Positions 40,524 to 51,512 of a stretch of DNA of 64,000 bases are shown here, piece by piece. This stretch comes from Oscillospiraceae bacterium. GTDB lineage: Bacteria; Bacillota; Clostridia; Oscillospirales; Ruminococcaceae. Made by a program: the position numbers and the translations under genes. Each line of letters starts with the position of its first letter. Positions within the stretch are counted from its first letter, which is position 1. The stretch is from contig JAJQBX010000027.1 in NCBI GenBank assembly GCA_021203065.1, positions 1-64,000 of the forward strand. Direction: 5' to 3'. The notes below the pieces were generated by a model that did no database searches, was not told the DNA's origin, and saw only the letters and a list, made by a program, of their open reading frames with translations.

Positions 40524-41627
40524 ATGAAGAGACTTTTTTCTGTCGTTATTGTTTTTGTATTTGCACTCTCGCTCGTCTCCTGCGGAGCTCAGGACACCGC
40601 TTCCGCAAGGGTCTACGTCGAGGGAACGAGCTTTATGGTTAACGGAAACGAGCTCTGGATTAACGGCGTCAACACTCCGTGGATAAGCTGGAACGACTTC
40701 ACCGGAAATATGGACGAAGAAGCTTGGGAGGAGACATTTGCGCTTTTAGCCTCCGACAACATCAACTGCACCAGAATCTGGATCAACTGCGAGGGCGAAA
40801 GCATCGTAAGCCTCACCTCAGAGGGCGAAATCATCGAGATCAATTCCGGGCACTGGGAAGACCTTGATAAGCTCTTTTCTCTTGCCGAAAAGTATGAAGT
40901 ATACGTCATGGCGACGCTTCTTTCGTTTGACCACTTCAAGGGCAGCAGCGGCGAGGACTGGCAGGCTCTTGTCAACAACCACGACATGGCGGATGCTTTT
41001 GCTGAAGCCTATGTAAAAGAGTTCTGCGAACGCTATGGCGACTGCGAATATCTCTTCTCTATAGACATAATGAACGAGCCCGACTGGGTCTATGAAAACG
41101 AGGAGTGCGGAAACGTGGAGTGGGAGAATCTTTCCTACTTCTTCGGGAAATGCGCCGCAGTTATCCACGAAAATTCCGACATCTTAGTCACCGTAGGCTT
41201 GGGAATGATTAAATACAATTCCGACAACTATAACGGCAACATGGTCTCTGATGAGTATCTATATGAACTCACCGGCGACGAGAACGCCTACCTCGACTTC
41301 TACAGCACCCACTATTATATGTGGCAGGAGCCCTATTATGGCTATCCCTGCACCGTAAGCCCCACGGAATTCGGGCTTGACGGAACGAAGCCCTGCATAA
41401 TAGGCGAGACCAGTAACGACGACGCCGACGAATGTGGGCTTACCCTTACAGAAAAGTATCAGGCATGCTACGACAACGGCTGGAACGGAATAATGGTGTG
41501 GATGGAGCCGTCATGGAACGACGACACCGGCTGGTATGAATATGACCTGACCGAAGAGGCAACCAACGCCATGGCGGACTATATCGGTGATCTGATTTAT
41601 CCCCTTTCGGTTGAGACAGAAGAATAA
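40524..41627 (+). CDS. GH5-like (cellulase/mannanase-type) lipoprotein
   Basis: Protein of 367 residues. A lipoprotein signal with lipobox LVSC (Cys20) anchors it outside the membrane. The TIM barrel shows GTSFMVNGNELWINGVNTPW, CTRIWINCEG, the Asn-Glu acid/base pair in DIMNEPDW, STHYYMW and the probable nucleophile in CIIGETS, the clan GH-A order. Substrate (beta-mannan, cellulose or another beta-glucan) is not determined; GH5 subfamily placement needs a profile. ATG at 40524 has GGAGG 8 nt upstream; M1 further upstream is unlikely. Ends in a terminator. Confidence 0.82.
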   Translation: MKRLFSVVIVFVFALSLVSCGAQDTASARVYVEGTSFMVNGNELWINGVNTPWISWNDFTGNMDEEAWEETFALLASDNINCTRIWINCEGESIVSLTSEGEIIEINSGHWEDLDKLFSLAEKYEVYVMATLLSFDHFKGSSGEDWQALVNNHDMADAFAEAYVKEFCERYGDCEYLFSIDIMNEPDWVYENEECGNVEWENLSYFFGKCAAVIHENSDILVTVGLGMIKYNSDNYNGNMVSDEYLYELTGDENAYLDFYSTHYYMWQEPYYGYPCTVSPTEFGLDGTKPCIIGETSNDDADECGLTLTEKYQACYDNGWNGIMVWMEPSWNDDTGWYEYDLTEEATNAMADYIGDLIYPLSVETEE

Positions 41628-41639
41628 CTGCTGTTTAAA

Positions 41640-41677
41640 AGAAAACCGGTTCAGAGCAGTCTGAGCCGGCTTTTTTG
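41640..41677 (+). terminator. Terminator of the GH5-like gene
   Basis: CCGG-TTCAGA-GCAG-TCTGA-GCCGG followed by CTTTTTT. Confidence 0.85.
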
Positions 41678-41682
41678 TCCCC

Positions 41683-41727
41683 AAAAAGGTTGCCCCCAAC
41701 CAATAAAATGCGCAGTGGTTGGGGGCG
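41683..41727 (-). terminator. Terminator of the rpoBC transcript
   Basis: GCCCCCAACCA (41692-41702) pairs with TGGTTGGGGGC (41716-41726); the minus strand continues AACCTTTTTGG. Confidence 0.88.
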
Positions 41728-41773
41728 AAAAAGAGAATGAAAAAGAATGGAATGAAACTTTCTTCGGCTAATT

Positions 41774-44700
41774 TCAGTCGGTTGTGGGCTGGTTAAGCTC
41801 GCTTGCCGTCTTTGCCGCCGAATCACGGACTACTCCATAGATAGAGTCGTGGATTTCCTCGGCAGTTCTCGTGTCGACGAACTTCGGGGGCTCATACTCC
41901 ACTGCGTCCTCCGGCTCATCGTCAACAATGGGAGCCAACGGAGTTACGTTTATCGGCTTCATCACAGGACGGGCTGAGGGAGCGGGCTTATGGTCAGCTG
42001 TGTGCTCGGCAAACGCTTCGTTGCGGACAACCTGAACGTTATTATAGACCTGCATGCCAGTTCCGGCAGGGAGAAGCTTACCGATGATGACGTTCTCCTT
42101 AAGACCAAGGAGGTGGTCAGACTTGCCCTTGATGGCGGCGTCGGTGAGAGCCCTTGTTGTCTCTTGGAAGGAAGCGGCTGAGAGGAAGCTCTCGGAGCTC
42201 GAGGATGCCTTTGTGATACCCTGAATGACCGCAGAGGTTGTGATGAGTCTTGCATCGGTATCGCCGGCGTCGATCTCCTCCTGAATCTGGGCGTTCATTT
42301 CCTCAACTTCATTTCTGTCTATGAGCGAGCCCGGAAGAAGATAGCTTGATCCCGGATCTTCGACCTTGACCCTACGAAGCATCTGGCGGGTGATGACCTC
42401 GATGTGCTTGTCGTTGACGTCAACACCTTGGAGTCTGTAAACCTTCTGAACCTCGGTGATGATGTAGTTTCTGACCGCCTCGGACCCTTGAATTGCAAGG
42501 ATGTCGGACGGATTCTTTGAGCCGGCAGTAAGAAGATCTCCTGCCTTGACCTCGTCGCCCTCCTTGACCACAATGCGGTAGTCCCAAGGAATTGAGTACT
42601 GCTCAATCTCACCGGTTTCAGTATTCGTGACAACTATTACACGGCTTCTCTTAATCTCGTCGAAGCTGACGACGCCATCCGTCTTCGAAAGGATTGCTGC
42701 GCCCTTCGGCTTTCTCGACTCGAAGAGCTCTTCAACTCTCGGAAGACCCTGAGTGATGTCCTCAGCAGATGCAACACCGCCGGTGTGGAAGGTTCTCATC
42801 GTGAGCTGTGTGCCCGGCTCGCCTATCGACTGTGCGGCGATGATACCGACAGCCTCGCCGACAGAAACGACGGTTGAATGGGCAAGATCCATGCCATAGC
42901 ACTTGGCGCATACGCCACGCTTCGACTTGCAACCAAGTACAGAGCGGATTGCGATTCTGTCTTTACCGACAGAGTTCAGATAATTGATAACTGTTACAGC
43001 ATCGTCGTGGGTCATGAGCTTGTCGCTTGACATCACGACTTCGCCGGTTGCCTCGTTGATAAGATCCTCAACGAGGAATCTTCCCACAAGTCTCTCGTCG
43101 AACGGCTCTATGAGCTCGTTGCCGTTCTTTATCTCGAATACGTCAATTCCCTCGTGAGTTCCGCAGTCGTCCTCAGTAACGATGACGTCCTGAGAAACGT
43201 CGACAAGTCTACGTGTAAGATAACCTGAGTCAGCGGTACGAAGAGCGGTATCGGTAAGACCCTTTCTTGCACCTCTTGAAGAGATGAAGTATTCGAGTAC
43301 TGTAAGACCTTCACGATAGTTGGCTCTTATCGGCATTTCGATTGTTGCACCGGAGGTGTTCGCAATAAGTCCTCTCATACCTGCAAGCTGTCTTATCTGA
43401 GCAAGAGAGCCTCTTGCACCTGAGTCGGACATCATGTAGATGGGGTTATACTTATCCATATTATCCTGCAAAGCGGTGGTTACATCTTCGGTCGCCTGAG
43501 TCCAGATGTCGATGAAGCGTTTTGACTTCTCAGCTCTCGAAATAAGACCACGCTTGTACTGCTTGTCAATCTTGTCAACCCTGCTGTCAGCGTCGGCTAA
43601 GATGTCCTTCTTCTGAGGCGGAATGACGGCGTCGCTTACTGCAACGGTGATACCCGACTTTGTCGAGTACTTATAGCCCATCGCCTTTATGTTGTCGAGC
43701 ATTTCGCTCGTCTTTGTAGTTCCATGCTTGCGGAGGCAGTGGTCGATGATGTCGCCAAGCTGCTTCTTCTTGACGAGGAAGTCAACCTCGAGCCCGAACA
43801 TCTTCTCGGGGTCTTTTCTGTCGACATAGCCAAGGTCCTGAGGGATACTCTCGTTGAAGATAAGTCTTCCGACGGTGGTGTCTATAATCTTTGAGCACTC
43901 CTCGCCGTCGACCATTCGGGTTACTCTGACTTTAATCTTAGCCTGAAGTGACACTATTCCCGCCTGATAAGCCATCATAGCTTCGTTGACATCACGGAAT
44001 ATCTTGCCCTCGCCCATTTCTCCGTCCTTGACAAGCGTCAGGTAATATGAGCCCAAGACCATGTCCTGAGTAGGAACGGTTACCGGCTTGCCGTCTGCGG
44101 GCTTAAGGAGGTTGTTGGCTGCGAGCATCAAAAATCTCGCCTCAGCCTGAGCCTCAACAGAAAGCGGCACGTGAACGGACATCTGGTCGCCGTCGAAGTC
44201 GGCGTTGTATGCTGTACAAGCAAGCGGATGGAGCTTCAAAGCTCTTCCCTCAACCAAGACCGGCTCAAACGCCTGAATACCGAGTCTATGAAGAGTAGGC
44301 GCACGGTTAAGGAGCACCGGGTGACCCTGAATAACGTTTTCAAGAGCGTCCCAGACCTCGTCTGTGCCCTTTTCGACCATCTTACGGGCAGATTTTATGT
44401 TGATCTGCGGGTTGGTGTCGACAAGACGCTTCATTACAAACGGCTTGAAGAGTTCAAGTGCCATCTCCTTAGGAAGTCCGCACTGATACATCTTCAATTC
44501 CGGTCCTACGACGATAACGGAACGTCCCGAGTAGTCAACACGCTTGCCGAGTAGGTTCTGACGGAATCTGCCCTGCTTGCCCTTTAACATATCGGAAAGC
44601 GACTTGAATGCACGGTTGTTAGGACCTGTAACCGGTCTTCCGTGTCTGCCGTTGTCGATAAGTGCGTCAACTGCTTCCTGAAGCATTCTCTTTTCGTTTC

Positions 44701-45544
44701 TTACGATGATGTCAGGAGCATCGAGCTCAAGCATTCTCTTGAGTCTGTTATTACGGTTGATAACTCTTCTGTAGAGGTCGTTTAAGTCACTGGTGGCGTA
44801 TCTTCCGCCATCGAGGGGAACCATAGGACGAAGATCCGGAGGAATAACCGGAACGACGTTCATGATCATCCACTCGGGCTTGTTGCCTGACGTTCTGAAC
44901 GCCTCGACAATCTCGAGCCTCTTGAGTAACTTTATCCTCTTCTGACCCTGAGGAAGATCCTTGAGCTCAGCCTTGAGCTCATTTGAAAGTGCCTCAACGT
45001 CGATCTCACTTAGAAGCTCCTGAATAGCCTCTGCGCCCATCTTGGCGGTGAACTTGTCCTCATAACGCTCCTTGGCGTCCTGATACTCACGCTCGGTAAG
45101 AATCTGCTTCTTGACGAGTCCGGTGTCGCCCGGGTCGGTTACTATATACTTTGTGAAGTAGAGAACTTCCTCGAGTCTCTTTGAGGAGATTTCAAGCATC
45201 TGTCCGATTCTTGACGGAGTTCCCTTGAAGTACCAGATGTGGGAAACGGGAGCAGCAAGCTCGATGTGACCCATACGCTCACGTCTTACTTTGGCTCTTG
45301 TTACCTCGACTCCGCATCTCTCGCATATCTTGCCCTTGAAGCGGATCTTCTTGTACTTTCCGCAGTGGCACTCCCAGTCCTTTGTCGGACCAAAGATTCT
45401 TTCGCAGAAAAGACCGTCTCTTTCAGGCTTCTGCGTGCGGTAGTTGATGGTTTCGGGCTTTGTTACTTCGCCATGCGACCAGCTTCTTATCTGTTCTGGC
45501 GAAGCAAGACCGATTTTTATAGAATCAAATACGTTAAATTCCAA
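41774..45544 (-). CDS. rpoC: DNA-directed RNA polymerase subunit beta'
   Basis: Protein of 1256 residues, normal for Firmicutes. The N-terminus reads [20 protein letters not shown]. The zinc ribbon is [20 protein letters not shown]. The catalytic loop is NADFDGDQM, with its three Mg-binding Asp. The second zinc site is [13 protein letters not shown]. The start is TTG at 45544, with AGAGGG 8 nt upstream and correct N-terminal homology; the longer frame has no support. It follows rpoB after an 85-bp gap with two hairpins. Confidence 0.97.
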   Translation of the reverse strand: MEFNVFDSIKIGLASPEQIRSWSHGEVTKPETINYRTQKPERDGLFCERIFGPTKDWECHCGKYKKIRFKGKICERCGVEVTRAKVRRERMGHIELAAPVSHIWYFKGTPSRIGQMLEISSKRLEEVLYFTKYIVTDPGDTGLVKKQILTEREYQDAKERYEDKFTAKMGAEAIQELLSEIDVEALSNELKAELKDLPQGQKRIKLLKRLEIVEAFRTSGNKPEWMIMNVVPVIPPDLRPMVPLDGGRYATSDLNDLYRRVINRNNRLKRMLELDAPDIIVRNEKRMLQEAVDALIDNGRHGRPVTGPNNRAFKSLSDMLKGKQGRFRQNLLGKRVDYSGRSVIVVGPELKMYQCGLPKEMALELFKPFVMKRLVDTNPQINIKSARKMVEKGTDEVWDALENVIQGHPVLLNRAPTLHRLGIQAFEPVLVEGRALKLHPLACTAYNADFDGDQMSVHVPLSVEAQAEARFLMLAANNLLKPADGKPVTVPTQDMVLGSYYLTLVKDGEMGEGKIFRDVNEAMMAYQAGIVSLQAKIKVRVTRMVDGEECSKIIDTTVGRLIFNESIPQDLGYVDRKDPEKMFGLEVDFLVKKKQLGDIIDHCLRKHGTTKTSEMLDNIKAMGYKYSTKSGITVAVSDAVIPPQKKDILADADSRVDKIDKQYKRGLISRAEKSKRFIDIWTQATEDVTTALQDNMDKYNPIYMMSDSGARGSLAQIRQLAGMRGLIANTSGATIEMPIRANYREGLTVLEYFISSRGARKGLTDTALRTADSGYLTRRLVDVSQDVIVTEDDCGTHEGIDVFEIKNGNELIEPFDERLVGRFLVEDLINEATGEVVMSSDKLMTHDDAVTVINYLNSVGKDRIAIRSVLGCKSKRGVCAKCYGMDLAHSTVVSVGEAVGIIAAQSIGEPGTQLTMRTFHTGGVASAEDITQGLPRVEELFESRKPKGAAILSKTDGVVSFDEIKRSRVIVVTNTETGEIEQYSIPWDYRIVVKEGDEVKAGDLLTAGSKNPSDILAIQGSEAVRNYIITEVQKVYRLQGVDVNDKHIEVITRQMLRRVKVEDPGSSYLLPGSLIDRNEVEEMNAQIQEEIDAGDTDARLITTSAVIQGITKASSSSESFLSAASFQETTRALTDAAIKGKSDHLLGLKENVIIGKLLPAGTGMQVYNNVQVVRNEAFAEHTADHKPAPSARPVMKPINVTPLAPIVDDEPEDAVEYEPPKFVDTRTAEEIHDSIYGVVRDSAAKTASELNQPTTD

Positions 45545-45571
45545 AATGCAAACCCTCTTTACACTATAATA

Positions 45572-45616
45572 CACGGAAATCTAAAGCTTTCCGTGGGGAA
45601 TTCCCGAGAATTCCCC
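45572..45616 (-). other. Two hairpins between rpoB and rpoC
   Basis: CACGGAAA / TTTCCGTG (45572-45595) and GGGGAATT / AATTCCCC (45595-45616) sit back to back in the intergenic mRNA and have no U-tract, so they look like processing or stability elements rather than terminators. Confidence 0.6.
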
Positions 45617-45629
45617 CGTGGCAAAAGCC

Positions 45630-48600
45630 TTAATCTATGATGTCGTCTGAATCAGAGTCCTTGACCGAGAAGCCCTCAAAGCCGCTGTCGTCGTCGAGAT
45701 CGTCGTCCTCGTCCTCGAAGTCGTCGTCATAGTCGCTGTCGACATCGCCGAAGTCGTCGAGCTCGCCGTCAGCTACCTCGCTCATTCCGTAGTCGTCCTC
45801 CGGCTCACTTACCGGCTGAGGAATGATGTCGTTATCGTCCTCGAAGTTCTGCTTGAGGTCAATCTCGTTTCCGTCAGCGTCCATGACTCTCACATCGAGT
45901 GCAAGCGACTGGAGTTCCTTTACAAGAACCTTGAACGATTCGGGGATACCCGACTGAGGAACGTTCTGACCCTTGACTATAGCCTCATAGGTCTTGACTC
46001 TTCCTATCGTGTCGTCCGACTTGACGGTGAGGATTTCCTGAAGAGTATAGGCTGCGCCGTATGCTTCGAGTGCCCAGACTTCCATTTCACCGAATCTCTG
46101 TCCGCCGAACTGCGCCTTACCGCCCAAAGGCTGCTGTGTTACCAGCGAGTAAGGTCCTACAGAACGTGCATGGATCTTATCGTCAACGAGGTGGTGGAGC
46201 TTGAGGTAGTACATTATTCCGACGGTTACACGGTTGTCAAAGGGCTCACCGGTTCTGCCGTCATAGAGGGTTGTCTTTCCGTCCTCCGCCATTCCCGCAA
46301 GCTTGAAGCACTCACGGATGTCCTCTTCGTGTGCGCCGTCAAATACCGGCGTCATAACCTTCCAGCCAAGCTTCTTGGCAGCCATTCCAAGATGGACCTC
46401 CAAGACCTGACCGATATTCATTCTTGAGGGAACGCCAAGGGGATTAAGAACTATGTCAAGAGGCGTTCCGTCTTCAAGGAACGGCATATCCTCCTGAGAA
46501 AGGATTCTCGAAACAACGCCCTTGTTGCCGTGTCTGCCTGCCATCTTGTCGCCGACGGAGATCTTTCTCTTCTGAGCGATGTAGCAGCGCACCAGCATGT
46601 TTACTCCGGGCGAAAGCTCGTCGCAGTTCTCAGGCGTAAATACCTTGACATCGATGATGATGCCCGATTCGCCGTGAGGAACTCTTAGCGAATTGTCCCT
46701 TACTTCTCTTGCCTTTTCGCCGAAGATGGCTCTGAGGAGTCTTTCCTCAGCGGTGAGCTCAGTTTCGCCCTTAGGAGTAACCTTACCGACGAGAATGTCG
46801 CCGGACCTTACTTCTGCGCCGATTCTGATGATGCCGTTTTCGTCGAGGTCCTTAAGAGCGTCTTCGCCGACACCGGGGATGTCCTTTGTGATCTCTTCCG
46901 GTCCGAGCTTTGTTTCACGGCACTCGAGCTCGTATTCTTCGATGTGGATTGATGTATATGTGTCGTTTCTGACAAGTTTTTCGTTCAGAAGAACAGCGTC
47001 CTCGTAGTTATAGCCCTCCCATGTCATGAAGCCGATGAGGGCGTTCTTACCTAAGGAAATTTCTCCGTTGCTGGTTGCAGGACCGTCGCCTATAACCTGA
47101 TGAGCGTCGATTCTCTCGCCCTTTTCAACGATGGGTCTTTGGTTGGTGCAGGTTCCTGAGTTACTTCTCTTGAACTTAGTAAGCGGATAGGTGTGAAGCT
47201 CTCCGCTGTCCTCTCTTACGACAATTTCGCTTGCGTCAACTCTTTCGACAACGCCGGCTTTGTCGCTTACAACAGCAACACCCGAGTCAAGGCAAGCCTT
47301 ATACTCCATACCTGTTCCCACTATCGGGTTCTCGGTGGTGAGAAGCGGAACTGCCTGACGCTGCATGTTTGCGCCCATCAGAGCACGGTTAGCGTCGTCG
47401 TTCTCAAGGAACGGAATCATGGCTGTCGCAACAGATACGACCATCTTCGGAGAAACGTCCATGAAGTCGATATTCTCACGGTCGATTTCCATGATCTGAT
47501 CACGGTATCTGCCGTTGACCTTAGCCTTGGCAAATTTGTTGTCCTCTGTCAGGGGTTCGTTCGCCTGAGCTATCATGTAGTTATCCTCGACGTCGGCGGT
47601 CATATAGACAACCTCGTCGGTTACGACTCCCGTAGCCTTGTCAACCTTGCGGTAAGGTGCTTCAATAAAGCCGTATTCGTTTATCTTTGCATAGGATGCA
47701 AGATAGGATATAAGTCCGATGTTCGGTCCTTCAGGGGTCTCGATCGGGCACATTCTGCCGTAGTGGGTGTAGTGAACGTCACGTACTTCAAAGCCTGCTC
47801 TGTCTCTTGAAAGACCGCCGGGACCCAAGGCTGAGAGTCTTCTCTTATGGGTGAGTTCAGCAAGCGGGTTCGACTGATCCATGAACTGGGAAAGAGGAGA
47901 TGATCCGAAGAACTCTCTTATCGCCGCAGTGATGGGGCGGATGTTTATAAGAGCTGTAGGCGTTACAGTTTCGATGTCCTGAGACTGGATGTTCATTCTC
48001 TCACGGATGACTCTCTCCATTCTCGCCATACCGATTCTGAACTGGTTCTGGAGGAGCTCTCCAACGCAGCGGATTCTTCTGTTGTCGAGGCGGTCGATGT
48101 CGTCGACATTTCCGACGCCCTCACAGAGATTAAGGAAGTAGCTTATCGATGCCCAGATGTCCTCGATGGTGATGTGCATGGGTATCAGCTCTTCACGGCG
48201 GGACTTTATCTGATCAATAAGCTCGTCGTGGCTCGAAGCCTGCTCCAAGATTTCCTTTAAGACTGTGAACGAAACCTTTTCGTTGATGCCAAAGGGCTTG
48301 GCGTCAAAGTCGATATAATCGTCGATATTGACCATGCCGTTGCCGATAACCTTGACCTCGACATGCTCGATCTTATGGGTGACATCGCCGTTTGCGTCGG
48401 TTATCATTTCCCTTTTCTCGACGTCGATATAGACTTCCTTAGCACCGCTCTGCTCGATCTTGGCTGCCAGTTCATTTGTCACCAGCTCTCCTGCATCAGC
48501 GAGGATTTCGCCGGTGAGAGGAGCGACAACCGGTCTTGCAAGCGAGTAGCCGGTGATTCTCGAAGCGACGCCGAGCTTCTTATTATACTTATAGCGACCG

Positions 48601-49418
48601 AATCTGCAAAGGTCGTATCTTCTTGCGTCGAAGAAGAGGTTATTTATGTGAGTGATAGCTGTGTCGACCGTCGGAGGCTCGCCCGGGCGAAGTCTGCGGT
48701 AGACTTCAAGAAGACCCTCCTCGGTGTTGTTTGTGGAGTCCTTCTGGAGCATTGTTTCGGAAAGACGGGGGTCGTTGTTGAAGAATTCGTCAATTTCCTG
48801 ATTTGTGCCGATGCCCAAGGCTCTTATGAAGGTGGTGATCGGAATTTTTCTGTTCTTGTCGATTCTTACATAGACGACGTCGTTTGAGTCCATCTCATAC
48901 TCGAGCCATGCGCCTCTGTTCGGGATGACTGTTGAGCTGAAGAGGTCCTTTCCGACCTTGTCCTTCTCGACTGCATAGTAAACGCCCGGAGAACGGACCA
49001 GCTGAGAAACTACAACTCTTTCCGCACCGTTGATGATGAACGTGCCAGACGGAGTCATTAGCGGGAAATCGCCCATGTAGATTTCACTGTCCTTGATTTC
49101 GCCGGTTTCGAGATTATGGAGTCTCGCAGTTACACGAAGCGGTGCTGAATAGGTGGTGTCCCTCTCCTTGCACTCCGCAATAGTGTATTTCGGCTCTTTG
49201 TCGAGCCTGTAGTCAACAAAGCTCAGCTCGAGCGTTTCGTTGTAGTCCTTGATAGCGGCTGTGTCTCTGAAAACCTCCCGAAGACCATCTTCCATAAACC
49301 ACTTGTAGGAGGTCTTCTGAATGTCGATAAGATTCGGCATTTCGAGTACTTCATCGATCTTCGCAAAGCTCTTTCTGACAACGTGCTTGCCAAGCTGAAC
49401 GTCCTTGACATTGACCAT
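45630..49418 (-). CDS. rpoB: DNA-directed RNA polymerase subunit beta
   Basis: Protein of 1262 residues. The rifampicin-pocket region is complete ([33 protein letters not shown]), and [12 protein letters not shown] is the conserved C-terminal part. The tail has a long acid run rich in Asp/Glu (about the last 55 residues). ATG at 49418 ([14 protein letters not shown]) has AGGAGT 10 nt upstream; the earlier part of the frame is not supported. Rif-site residues appear wild type at the positions seen (S, Q, D, H, R, S). No rplJL genes precede it. Confidence 0.97.
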   Translation of the reverse strand: MVNVKDVQLGKHVVRKSFAKIDEVLEMPNLIDIQKTSYKWFMEDGLREVFRDTAAIKDYNETLELSFVDYRLDKEPKYTIAECKERDTTYSAPLRVTARLHNLETGEIKDSEIYMGDFPLMTPSGTFIINGAERVVVSQLVRSPGVYYAVEKDKVGKDLFSSTVIPNRGAWLEYEMDSNDVVYVRIDKNRKIPITTFIRALGIGTNQEIDEFFNNDPRLSETMLQKDSTNNTEEGLLEVYRRLRPGEPPTVDTAITHINNLFFDARRYDLCRFGRYKYNKKLGVASRITGYSLARPVVAPLTGEILADAGELVTNELAAKIEQSGAKEVYIDVEKREMITDANGDVTHKIEHVEVKVIGNGMVNIDDYIDFDAKPFGINEKVSFTVLKEILEQASSHDELIDQIKSRREELIPMHITIEDIWASISYFLNLCEGVGNVDDIDRLDNRRIRCVGELLQNQFRIGMARMERVIRERMNIQSQDIETVTPTALINIRPITAAIREFFGSSPLSQFMDQSNPLAELTHKRRLSALGPGGLSRDRAGFEVRDVHYTHYGRMCPIETPEGPNIGLISYLASYAKINEYGFIEAPYRKVDKATGVVTDEVVYMTADVEDNYMIAQANEPLTEDNKFAKAKVNGRYRDQIMEIDRENIDFMDVSPKMVVSVATAMIPFLENDDANRALMGANMQRQAVPLLTTENPIVGTGMEYKACLDSGVAVVSDKAGVVERVDASEIVVREDSGELHTYPLTKFKRSNSGTCTNQRPIVEKGERIDAHQVIGDGPATSNGEISLGKNALIGFMTWEGYNYEDAVLLNEKLVRNDTYTSIHIEEYELECRETKLGPEEITKDIPGVGEDALKDLDENGIIRIGAEVRSGDILVGKVTPKGETELTAEERLLRAIFGEKAREVRDNSLRVPHGESGIIIDVKVFTPENCDELSPGVNMLVRCYIAQKRKISVGDKMAGRHGNKGVVSRILSQEDMPFLEDGTPLDIVLNPLGVPSRMNIGQVLEVHLGMAAKKLGWKVMTPVFDGAHEEDIRECFKLAGMAEDGKTTLYDGRTGEPFDNRVTVGIMYYLKLHHLVDDKIHARSVGPYSLVTQQPLGGKAQFGGQRFGEMEVWALEAYGAAYTLQEILTVKSDDTIGRVKTYEAIVKGQNVPQSGIPESFKVLVKELQSLALDVRVMDADGNEIDLKQNFEDDNDIIPQPVSEPEDDYGMSEVADGELDDFGDVDSDYDDDFEDEDDDLDDDSGFEGFSVKDSDSDDIID

Positions 49419-49653
49419 TAGCTTATCACTCCTTGAAAAGTACTTGTACTGTGTTTGCGCTGACAGACTTAAAAAGCCGCCCTTTCCACCCAAAATCAAT
49501 TCTGAAAACCGCATTTTTGTGCCATTCACATGCGTTTTATGCAGTTTGCACAAGCCCTCAGCCGATTTTCAGCAAAAGTTCGTGAAAAAATTACGCCCAT
49601 TTTGGGGCTTATTATAAAAAGGCGTCTTTTTAGCCATTATGAATCAGTATCAT

Positions 49654-49682
49654 AGTATACACTAATTGGAAGCACTTGTCAA
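49654..49682 (-). promoter_or_regulatory. Promoter of rpoBC
   Basis: Minus strand TTGACA (49677-49682), 17-bp spacer, TATACT (49654-49659). The leader is about 230 nt and starts with AAAAAGACGCCTTTTT and CCCCAAAATGGG hairpins, so ribosomal-protein or stringent control could act on it. Confidence 0.75.
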
Positions 49683-49731
49683 GCCTTTTTCGAAAATTTT
49701 TCAGACTTTTTTGGGGAATAAAAAAAGACTG

Positions 49732-49760
49732 TTGACAAAACAGCCGGGGTGGGGTATAAT
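49732..49760 (+). promoter_or_regulatory. Antisense RNA promoter, type I locus 2
   Basis: TTGACA (49732-49737), 17-bp spacer with CAGCCGGG, TATAAT (49755-49760); nearly the same as the antisense promoter of locus 1. Confidence 0.85.
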
Positions 49761-49766
49761 AAGGGT

Positions 49767-49907
49767 GGTAAGAGAAGAAGCAACGGACTTCGTCCGTGAC
49801 TTCGCCTGAACTGGCATTCAGGCAATGGTTTCTCTTCCCAACAAACTAGTTATCGAAAAAAGTTGCCATGCCTGACTTAAGAGAGTCAGGTGTGGTTATT
49901 TCTTTTG
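49767..49907 (+). ncRNA. Predicted antisense antitoxin RNA, type I locus 2
   Basis: RNA of about 140 nt. Stems: ACGGA-CTTCG-TCCGT (49783-49797), GCCTGAA / TTCAGGC (49804-49823) and the terminator CCTGACTT / AGTCAGG with flanking CCA/TGG (49866-49895) followed by TTATTTCTTTT. As in locus 1, the U-tract is opposite the toxin's terminal Lys codons. Confidence 0.72.
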
Positions 49908-49988
49908 GTTACTACCAACAGTGTAACCAATAGAGAAAGCGGTCAACAGCAATGCTATGACTTCCAATACGATGGACAAGATCTCCAT
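49896..49988 (-). CDS. Small hydrophobic peptide, predicted type I toxin (locus 2)
   Basis: Peptide of 30 residues starting MEILS, with core VIALLLTAFSIGYTV and C-terminal GSNQKK. SD GGAGGTGA lies 8 nt upstream, partly in a TCCTC-GTGA-GAGGA stem (49999-50012). It shares the leader motif GGTGAGAGG-N-GGTT and the promoter segment AACGTGTGTTATAAT with the other loci. Predicted membrane toxin; not experimentally known. Confidence 0.72.
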   Translation of the reverse strand: MEILSIVLEVIALLLTAFSIGYTVGSNQKK

Positions 49989-50039
49989 TAGCGTCACCTC
50001 CTCTCACGAGGAAAGAGCAAACCGCCTCTCACCGCCACT

Positions 50040-50068
50040 ATTATAACACACGTTCCTACAGCTGTCAA
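50040..50068 (-). promoter_or_regulatory. Toxin promoter, type I locus 2
   Basis: Minus strand TTGACA (50063-50068), 17-bp spacer ending AACGTGTGT, TATAAT (50040-50045). Confidence 0.82.
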
Positions 50069-50089
50069 CAGAATTATTCGAAAGTGAAT

Positions 50090-50123
50090 GAAAAAGCCAC
50101 CCTGAGAGCTCGGGGTGGCTTTG
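50090..50123 (-). terminator. Terminator of the YD-repeat-like lipoprotein gene
   Basis: AAAGCCACCC / GGGTGGCTTT around TGAGAGCTCG; the minus strand continues with five T. Confidence 0.85.
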
Positions 50124-50129
50124 ATTATA

Positions 50130-51341
50130 TCAGTTAATGCGGGTCAGATACATAATGTGATCCAGTATTCCATCAGAATCATATGCTGTAATCTTTTCAC
50201 CAGTAACGTTGCCATCAGAATCATATTCATATTCATGTTCATATGAATACCTCGACTCGTATGCCATTATGGCACTTCCGTTTAAATCGTACTCATACTC
50301 CTCCCACGAACTGACACTGCCATCTTCATTATAACATACTTCCTTGACTAAATTCCCGCTTGTATCGTATTCGTATTCATACCAACATTCTACATTTCCA
50401 TCAGAATCATACTCGGTCCACTTTGTCTCATTTCCATCTGAATCGTATTCAGACTCACACCAATAATCAACGCTCCCGTCTGAGTTGCAGTAAACAATCT
50501 TTATCTGATTTCCGTATGCATCATATTCGTATTCTTTCCAGTCATCAACGCCGCCATCAGCATAGTTTACGACGCTCTTTATCACATTGCCGGCTGAATC
50601 ATATCCATACTCATACCAGCAATAAACACTTCCATCATAGTAATATGTCCTCTTTATCACATTGCCATCTGAATCGTATTCAGATTCATTTATAGTCTGA
50701 GAACTGCCATCAGAATCATATCTGGTCTGTTTTGTCTCATTGCCTCTGGAATCGTATTCAAATCTGTATTCATACCACCACTCAACGTCTCCGTCCGAAT
50801 TGTAACTTGTAAACTTTACGTTATTACCATCTGAGTCATACTCATATTCATACCATCCGCCTGAGTCAAACCATCCGCTATAATCATACGAATAGTAAGT
50901 ATACTTTGTCACGTTACCGTTTGAGTCATACTCGTATTCCTCCCCATAAACGTCTCCGTCTTCATAATATTGGACACGCTTTGTTTCGTTGCCATACGGG
51001 TCATATTCTATCTCATATACGTCACCGTCTGTATAGTAACCCATAATCTTTGCATAAGTGCCATTGGAATAATATTCAATTTCATACTGAGAATACAGAC
51101 TCCCATCTGAGCTGTATTCCTCCATAACAGTCATCCGAAGAATCGGCTCAGTTTCAGCTTCATCTGCCTCTGGCTCTTCATCCTCCAATGTGGATTCTTC
51201 TTTTGTCTCGTTTTCCTTCTGCTCTTCTTGCGTTGTTTCCTCGCCGTATAGAGACTCGGAGAGCTTTTCGATGTGTCCACATGCCGTGAAAGCGGTCATC
51301 GTAACCGCAATCGCCAATAAAACAACTAATAGCTTTTTCAT
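50130..51341 (-). CDS. Lipoprotein with YD/RHS-like repeats
   Basis: Protein of 403 residues. Lipoprotein signal with lipobox FTAC (Cys21), then a Glu-rich linker (about 25-68), then about eleven imperfect repeats of 20-28 residues with the consensus Y-E-Y-D-S-D-G-N-x-x-K...Y-x-S-D-G-S, similar to RHS/YD repeats and related beta-strand repeats. No toxin domain follows, so it is not a complete Rhs toxin. It is probably an extracytoplasmic repeat protein, perhaps for carbohydrate or surface binding. Base composition is more AT-rich than its neighbours, and it adjoins type I locus 2. SD GGAGGA. Confidence 0.75.
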   Translation of the reverse strand: MKKLLVVLLAIAVTMTAFTACGHIEKLSESLYGEETTQEEQKENETKEESTLEDEEPEADEAETEPILRMTVMEEYSSDGSLYSQYEIEYYSNGTYAKIMGYYTDGDVYEIEYDPYGNETKRVQYYEDGDVYGEEYEYDSNGNVTKYTYYSYDYSGWFDSGGWYEYEYDSDGNNVKFTSYNSDGDVEWWYEYRFEYDSRGNETKQTRYDSDGSSQTINESEYDSDGNVIKRTYYYDGSVYCWYEYGYDSAGNVIKSVVNYADGGVDDWKEYEYDAYGNQIKIVYCNSDGSVDYWCESEYDSDGNETKWTEYDSDGNVECWYEYEYDTSGNLVKEVCYNEDGSVSSWEEYEYDLNGSAIMAYESRYSYEHEYEYDSDGNVTGEKITAYDSDGILDHIMYLTRIN

Positions 51342-51366
51342 TTTTGAAATCCTCCTTTACATGCAA

Positions 51367-51395
51367 ATTCTAACATGATTTCAGCCTGATGTCAA
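51367..51395 (-). promoter_or_regulatory. Promoter of the YD-repeat-like lipoprotein gene
   Basis: Minus strand TTGACA (51390-51395), 17-bp spacer, TAGAAT (51367-51372). Confidence 0.65.
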
Positions 51396-51512
51396 TCAAA
51401 AATCGAAACATTCAAGGGCTTTTCTGAAAAATTTTCCACCTCCCTGCAATAATCCACCTCCCCAATGTGTATTACATATAGAAACCCCAATTTCAAGAAA
51501 GGCGTGAACACT

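Noticed and set aside
50130-51341. Complete Rhs toxin with an immunity gene
   Set aside because: It is a small lipoprotein with few repeats, no RHS core motif and no C-terminal toxin; the nearby small peptide belongs to a type I locus.
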